Under the pieces are notes generated by a model, which was given only the letters and a program-made list of their open reading frames with translations, had not been told where the DNA came from and ran no database searches. This document shows, piece after piece, positions 58,844-64,000 of a stretch of 64,000 bases of DNA. The stretch comes from Rhizobium sp. Q54. Its GTDB lineage: Bacteria > Pseudomonadota > Alphaproteobacteria > UBA828. Each line of letters begins with the position of its first letter. The first letter of the stretch is position 1. Where the stretch lies: contig CAMDDO010000005.1 in the NCBI GenBank assembly GCA_945892755.1, positions 1 to 64,000 on the forward strand, read 5' to 3'. The position numbers and the translations under genes were made by a program.

Positions 58844-59413
58844 ATGAATTCAGCGAGCTTCTTCGCTCACCCGAGCGCGATCGTGGCCGATGGCGCGGTC
58901 ATTGGTGCCGGCACCAAGATTTGGCATTTTTGCCATGTCATGGCGAAGGCGCGGCTCGGCGAACGCTGCGTGCTTGGCCAGAACGTCATGATCGGCCCCG
59001 ATGTCGTCATCGGCAATGGCTGCAAACTGCAAAACAATGTGGCGCTCTATACCGGCGTCACGCTGGAGGATGAGGTGTTTTGCGGCCCGTCTTGCGTTTT
59101 CACCAACGTGTTGACGCCGCGCGCCTTCGTCGAACGTAAGACCGAGTTCATGCCCACTTTGGTCAGGCGCGGCGCTACCATCGGCGCCAACGCCACCATT
59201 ATTTGCGGCGTTACCATCGGGCGCTATGCCATGATTGGCGCGGGCGCGGTGGTCACGCGCGATGTCAGGGATCACGCCCTAATGATTGGCAACCCGGCGC
59301 GCGAGCGCGGCTGGGTCGGCCGGTCGGGCGACGTGCTCGGCGCCGACCTCATTTGTCCTCGTACCGGAGAGCGTTATCGTGAAACCGAGCCCGGCCTTGT
59401 CGCCATCGGCTGA
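58844..59413 (+). CDS. Left-handed beta-helix N-acetyltransferase (WbpD-like)
   Basis: Hexapeptide repeats: AIVADGAVIGAGTKIWHFCHVMAKARLGERCVLGQNVMIGPDVVIGNGCKLQNNVALYTGVTLEDEVFCGPSCVFTNVLTPRA. Confidence 0.9.
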   Translation: MNSASFFAHPSAIVADGAVIGAGTKIWHFCHVMAKARLGERCVLGQNVMIGPDVVIGNGCKLQNNVALYTGVTLEDEVFCGPSCVFTNVLTPRAFVERKTEFMPTLVRRGATIGANATIICGVTIGRYAMIGAGAVVTRDVRDHALMIGNPARERGWVGRSGDVLGADLICPRTGERYRETEPGLVAIG

Positions 59414-60548
59414 ACCGGCCGGGGAGCCGATCAGCTTCTTCGATCTCAGGGCGCAGCACGCGCGGCTGCGCACCCAGATCGACATTCGCTTGGCGCGCGT
59501 GCTCGAGCACGGCGCCTTCGTGCTCGGCCCCGAGGTCCAGGAGTTCGAGCGGCGAATGGCGTCCTATACCGGCGCGCCACATGCCGTGACTTGCGCCAAC
59601 GGCACCGACGCACTCACCATCGCCTTGATGGCCGACAACATCGGGCCGGGCGATGCGGTGTTCCTGCCATCCTTCACCTTCACCGCGACCGCCGAGGCCG
59701 TCGCCCTGATCGGCGCCACGCCGGTCTTCGTCGATGTCGACGCCCGCACCTTCTTGATCGATGGCGATGACCTCGAGCGGCGCATCGCGGCGGTGCGAAA
59801 GGCCGGTGCGCTCAAGCCACGCGCATTGATCGCGGTCGATCTGTTCGGTCAGCCCGCCGATTACGACCGGCTCAATCCGCTCTGCGAATCCGAGAACCTG
59901 CTGCTCATTGCCGATGCCGCGCAAAGTTTCGGCGCGCGCTATAAGGGCCGCGTCGCGGGCGCCCTCGCGCCGGTTTCGACGACCAGCTTCTTTCCGTCGA
60001 AGCCGCTCGGCTGCTATGGCGATGGCGGCGCACTGTTCACCACGGACGAAGGACGCGCGGCGGTCTATCGCTCGATCCGCGGCCATGGCACCGGCGACGC
60101 GAAGTACGAGGTGGTCCGGATCGGCCTCAATAGCCGGCTTGATTCGCTCCAGGCCGCGGTTCTGCTTGCCAAGATCAACGTGGTGGACGACGACCGCGCG
60201 GCGCGCGCGGCGCTCGCCGCCGCCTATTCCGAGGGCCTCGCCGATCTCGTGATGACGCCGATCACCCTGCCTGAGCGTGAGAGCGCCTGGGCCCAATACA
60301 CGATTCAAGTCGATCGACGCGACGACGTGCAGGCGGCCTTGAAGGCGCGCGGCGTGCCGACCGCGATCTATTATCCGCGCCCGATGCATTTGCAGCCGGC
60401 CTATGGGCGCTGGAGCGAGGGGCCGGGCTCGTTACCGGTGAGCGAGCGGCTTTCGGCGCGCGTGCTTGCTCTGCCCATGCACGCCGACATGCGGCCCGAG
60501 GCACGTGCCCGCATCATCGAGGCGGTGCGTGAGGTCGTGAAAGGGTGA
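59379..60548 (+). CDS. DegT/DnrJ/EryC1-family sugar aminotransferase (WbpE-like)
   Basis: AVTCANGTDALTIALMADNIGPGDAVFLPSFTFTATAEAVALIGATPVFVDVD; AAQSFGARYKGRVAGALAPVSTTSFFPSKPLGCYGDGGALFT. Confidence 0.92.
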   Translation: MKPSPALSPSAEPAGEPISFFDLRAQHARLRTQIDIRLARVLEHGAFVLGPEVQEFERRMASYTGAPHAVTCANGTDALTIALMADNIGPGDAVFLPSFTFTATAEAVALIGATPVFVDVDARTFLIDGDDLERRIAAVRKAGALKPRALIAVDLFGQPADYDRLNPLCESENLLLIADAAQSFGARYKGRVAGALAPVSTTSFFPSKPLGCYGDGGALFTTDEGRAAVYRSIRGHGTGDAKYEVVRIGLNSRLDSLQAAVLLAKINVVDDDRAARAALAAAYSEGLADLVMTPITLPERESAWAQYTIQVDRRDDVQAALKARGVPTAIYYPRPMHLQPAYGRWSEGPGSLPVSERLSARVLALPMHADMRPEARARIIEAVREVVKG

Positions 60549-61261
60549 CGAAGCCGGCCGATCGAACTGTTGTCGTCGCCATTCACCAGCCCAATTACCT
60601 GCCCTGGCTCGGCTATTTTCATAAGCTCGCGCGCGCCGAGGTCTTCGTCTTCCTCGAAGCCGCACAGTTTTCAAAGGGCAGTTACACCAATCGCGTTCAG
60701 ATCCTGCGCGACGGTAAGCCGGTCTGGCTCACCCAACCCATCGAACAATCTTTGGGCCAGCCGATTGAGACCGTTGCCTTTGCCGATCGACTTTGGCCCC
60801 GCCGCCACGTCGATACTCTGCACGGTGCCTATCGCGGTGCCGCCGCCTTTCGCGCGGTGTTTCCGTACCTGGAATCGTTGCTGCTCAAGGCGCCGCTCGA
60901 CTCGCTCGCCGCCGCCAATCGTCATCTGATCGAGGGGCTCGCCGCGGCGCTCGGACTTGCGCCGCGCTTCGCCCGCGACGGCGTGCTTGGTGTCAGCGGA
61001 CTCGAGGGCGATGATCGCCTCGTTGCGTTGGTTGGCGCCGTGGCGCCGGGCGCAGTCTACCTCTCGGGCAAAGGTGGCGCCCTCTATCAGGACGAAGCCA
61101 AATTCGCCAGTGCCGGCATTGCGCTGCGTTATAGCGCGTTCACGCCGAAGGCCTACCAGCAAACCGGCGGCGGCGGATTCGTGCCGGGGTTGTCGATTGT
61201 CGATGCACTGTTCTCGCTCGGCATCGATGCGACGAGGGCGTTGGTCGCCCCGGAAGAGTGA
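60545..61261 (+). CDS. WbqC-like family protein
   Basis: VAIHQPNYLPWLGYFHKLARAEVFVFLEAAQFSKGSYTNRVQILRDGKPVWLTQPI. Confidence 0.88.
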   Translation: MTKPADRTVVVAIHQPNYLPWLGYFHKLARAEVFVFLEAAQFSKGSYTNRVQILRDGKPVWLTQPIEQSLGQPIETVAFADRLWPRRHVDTLHGAYRGAAAFRAVFPYLESLLLKAPLDSLAAANRHLIEGLAAALGLAPRFARDGVLGVSGLEGDDRLVALVGAVAPGAVYLSGKGGALYQDEAKFASAGIALRYSAFTPKAYQQTGGGGFVPGLSIVDALFSLGIDATRALVAPEE

Positions 61262-61267
61262 AGTCGC

Positions 61268-62455
61268 GTGGTCCTCAAAGTGCTTTGCCTCGACGGCGAG
61301 GGCGGCTATGGCGGCTCCTCGCGCAGTCTGTACGAATCGCTCGCGGCGATGGATCGACGCGCGATCGAACCGATCATTTGGTGTGCCCGCAAGGGCCCGA
61401 TCGTCGAGCGTTATGGTGCGCTCGGCATGACATGCACGGCCGAGCCTCTCATGCCGCGCTTCACGTCTCTGCCGCGCCTCTCACGGAGTCTTTATGGTCT
61501 GCTTCGGGTTGCGTTGGCGTTTCGCGCGGCGCGGCCGCTTCTTGGTCGTTTAGCGCAGGCCGCCAACGAGGCCGACATCGTCCATTTCAACCATGAGGGC
61601 CTCTTTCTATTGGCGCACTGGCTCAGACGACGCTGTCAGACCCCGATCGTGATGCACCTGCGCACCAATTTGGTCGATACGCCGGTCGCGCGCTGGCAGG
61701 CGCGCATGATCAGTCGATGCGCCGACCGCTTGGTATTCATTACCGAGAACGAGCGGGCAAGCTTCGTTCGGCACGGCGGCGATCCATCACGCGGCGTGGT
61801 GATCTACAACATCGCGCGCCCACCCGATGCTTCGGTCACGCCGCATCCCGTCGTGACGCAAGACGGGCGCTTCACCGTCGCCGCGCTGGCCAATTTCGCG
61901 CTGGTGCGTGGCACCGATCGGCTGCTCGACATCGCGGCCGAGCTGAAACGCCGTGGCCGGTCGGACATTCGCCTGGTGATCGCCGGCGACATGCGGATGA
62001 GAGGGCGTATCCCCTCGAACCTCAAGGCCGCTGACCCCAGCGCGACGAGTCTCGATCGGCTCGCCAAGGCACGCGGGCTCGACGACGTGATGCTGTTTCT
62101 GGACCACGTCGCCGAGCCGGAACGCGTTCTGACCGCCGCTCATGCACTGATCCGGCCGAGCCGGGGCGATGACCCGTGGGGCCGCGACGTGCTTGAGGCC
62201 CTGGCCGCTGGCAAGCCGGTGATTGCGACCGGCCGCTATGATCGCTTCGTCGAGACCGGCTTAACCGGCGTGCTGTTGCCCGAATACAGCCCTGGCGCCG
62301 CCGCCGACGCCATTGTCGGTCTGGCCGACGATCGCGCGACTGCCGCTCGGCTCGGCGCCAATGGCCGCGCCCGCGTGCTCGCGCTCTGCGATGGTAAAGC
62401 GCGCGCCGCCGATTTGCTCGCGGTCTGGCACGCCGCGGCAAATCCGGTGGCATGA
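61268..62455 (+). CDS. Family-4-like glycosyltransferase
   Basis: LCLDGEGGYGGSSRSLYESLAAM; FTVAALANFALVRGTDRLLDIAAEL; RPSRGDDPWGRDVLEALAAGKPVIATGRYDRFVETG. Confidence 0.85.
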   Translation: MVLKVLCLDGEGGYGGSSRSLYESLAAMDRRAIEPIIWCARKGPIVERYGALGMTCTAEPLMPRFTSLPRLSRSLYGLLRVALAFRAARPLLGRLAQAANEADIVHFNHEGLFLLAHWLRRRCQTPIVMHLRTNLVDTPVARWQARMISRCADRLVFITENERASFVRHGGDPSRGVVIYNIARPPDASVTPHPVVTQDGRFTVAALANFALVRGTDRLLDIAAELKRRGRSDIRLVIAGDMRMRGRIPSNLKAADPSATSLDRLAKARGLDDVMLFLDHVAEPERVLTAAHALIRPSRGDDPWGRDVLEALAAGKPVIATGRYDRFVETGLTGVLLPEYSPGAAADAIVGLADDRATAARLGANGRARVLALCDGKARAADLLAVWHAAANPVA

Positions 62456-63531
62456 CCCACCGCGTTGCGTTCGTCCTGCCGTCGTTCGCCGGTGGCGGCG
62501 CGGAGCGCGTGATCCTGACGCTGCTTGGCGTGATCGATCGTTCCCGCGTGCAGCCCATTTTGATTCTGCTCGATGCGCGCGGGCCGCTCGCGGCACTCAG
62601 GCCGCCCGATGTGCCGCTGCTCGATCTCGCGCGACCGCGTCTGCGCCAGGCGCTGCCGGTGCTGGTACGCACGCTGCGGCGCGAACGGCCCGATGCGATC
62701 GTCTCGACGCTCGGTTACGTCAATATCGCGCTGCTCGCGCTTCGGCCGCTGCTCCGGGGCCGGCCGCGTCTCATCGTGCGCGAGGCGAACCGACCCAGCA
62801 TCAGCATCGCGGCGGCACCGTGTCCGCCGGCGATGCGGCTTGCCTATCGTTGCCTCTACCGACGCGCGGATGCCGTGCTCAGCAATGCCGGCACCACCGC
62901 TACCGAGCTCCGTACCATGATCGGGGTGCCGGCCGAACGGCTGATCTCGCTGCCCAATCCGGTCGATGTCGCGCGCCTGCGCGCCGCCGCCGCATCGCCG
63001 CTGCGTGAGCCCGGGGAGGGCGTGCGTCTCATTGGGTCCGGCCGGTTGACACATCAGAAGGGCTTCGACCGCTTGATTGAGATGATGAGCCAATTGCCGC
63101 CGCACGCGCATTTGACCATCGTCGGGGCCGGGCCCGACGAAGCGGCGCTGCGCAGCCAATCCGAGCGGCTCGTGTTGGGCTCGCGCCTGCGCTTTGCGGG
63201 CTTCCAGTCAGACCCGTTTCCGCTCTATGCCGGCGCTGACGCCTTCCTTCTGCCGTCGCGCTGGGAGGGGCAAGCCAATGCCGCACTCGAGGCGCTCGCG
63301 CTCGGCACGCGCGTGATCGCGACGCCCGAGGCCGGCGGCATCGCCGAGCTGGCGTCGGAAGCGCCCCTCGGCGCGGTCACGATCGCCGAGGCCGGCGAGC
63401 CCTACATTGCCGCCGTGCGAGCCGTTGCGCCCGATCCGGTGCCCGCGCCGCGCCGGAGCCTGTTGCCGCTGGGCCATGAGCCCAGGGCAATCGCCGCGCG
63501 CCTGGTTCAGGTGATCGAGGGCGAATTCTAG
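62452..63531 (+). CDS. Family-4-like glycosyltransferase
   Basis: VAFVLPSFAGGGAERVILTLLGVID; GSGRLTHQKGFDRLIEMM; LLPSRWEGQANAALEALALGTRVIATPEAGGIAEL. Confidence 0.9.
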   Translation: MTHRVAFVLPSFAGGGAERVILTLLGVIDRSRVQPILILLDARGPLAALRPPDVPLLDLARPRLRQALPVLVRTLRRERPDAIVSTLGYVNIALLALRPLLRGRPRLIVREANRPSISIAAAPCPPAMRLAYRCLYRRADAVLSNAGTTATELRTMIGVPAERLISLPNPVDVARLRAAAASPLREPGEGVRLIGSGRLTHQKGFDRLIEMMSQLPPHAHLTIVGAGPDEAALRSQSERLVLGSRLRFAGFQSDPFPLYAGADAFLLPSRWEGQANAALEALALGTRVIATPEAGGIAELASEAPLGAVTIAEAGEPYIAAVRAVAPDPVPAPRRSLLPLGHEPRAIAARLVQVIEGEF

Positions 63532-64000
63532 TGGCTCGGTTTGCGCGCCACCAGCACCACGCCGCTGACGGCGAGCGACTCGTCGTCGAATGTACCGAAG
63601 GCTTCGGCCAGACGCGTTCGAATGGTTCGCACCTGATCGACCGCGCGCCCCAGCAACGCGGGATCGAGTGCCTCGATCGCGACCGGCTCGATCTCGTCGG
63701 CGAGGCCGGCTAGCCGGCTGATGCGAAGGCTGCCGTCTAGGCCCGAGCGCGCCAGCCAGCTTCGATAGGCTGGCATAAGCACGCGATTTGGGCGGCCCGA
63801 GGCCCGCGTCATGGGTCGATAAAGCCAGGCGGGGATGGTCAAGAAGGTCAGGGGATGATGCCCGGCGAACATGCCATGATCGCGCAAATCGATGCGGTGC
63901 ACCATGGTTCCGCCCGGCTTGAGCGCCCGCGCCATGTCGTCGAGCGCGGCAAGCGGATCGTAGAGGTGCTCCAGCACGGCGCGCGAAACGATCGCATCGA
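63528..64000 (-). CDS. SAM-dependent methyltransferase, truncated by the window edge
   Basis: Open to base 64000: DAIVSRAVLEHLYDPLAALDDMARALKPGGTMVHRIDLRDHGMFAGHHPLTFLTIPAWLY. Confidence 0.75.
   Translation of the reverse strand, partial: DAIVSRAVLEHLYDPLAALDDMARALKPGGTMVHRIDLRDHGMFAGHHPLTFLTIPAWLYRPMTRASGRPNRVLMPAYRSWLARSGLDGSLRISRLAGLADEIEPVAIEALDPALLGRAVDQVRTIRTRLAEAFGTFDDESLAVSGVVLVARKPSH

Noticed and set aside
1-64000. CRISPR arrays, rRNA operons, prophage or intact transposases
   Set aside because: No regularly spaced repeats, rRNA signatures, integrases or transposase motifs were seen in the translations or by reading the sequence.

Overview
This is a high-GC window, most likely an alphaproteobacterial chromosome (inferred from gene content and codon usage). 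The left ~28 kb is mostly housekeeping: a class-III aminotransferase with a PuuD-like hydrolase, patatin, LolA, FtsK, an amidase, a UbiH-like monooxygenase, a Phd/PIN toxin-antitoxin pair, Trm112, a LON-domain protein, a YbbN-like thioredoxin, a YbaK-like protein, tRNA-Gly(GCC), MtnA with a class-II aldolase, ribokinase, and NADP- and NAD-dependent glutamate dehydrogenases. From ~30 kb to the right edge it is a large cell-surface polysaccharide locus. The most interesting part is 41-63.5 kb. A minus-strand operon encodes a PEP mutase fused to a nucleotidyltransferase, a BFD-type [2Fe-2S] protein, an uncharacterised beta-rich protein, a methyltransferase and phosphonopyruvate decarboxylase. It diverges from a ~15 kb plus-strand glycan operon. 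The shared intergenic region carries two perfect inverted repeats, a hairpin, and a match to the enterobacterial RfaH recruitment (ops) element GGCGGTAGCGTG. A NusG/RfaH-like gene lies 7 kb away. I propose a phosphonate-decorated surface glycan under RfaH-like antitermination control. The first ~2.6 kb contains two DUF1127 small-protein genes missed by the ORF track, a tandem TGTRA-N6-TCAC[AG] array and a 34-bp-arm inverted repeat. All calls come from reading the sequence and translations; no database search was run.
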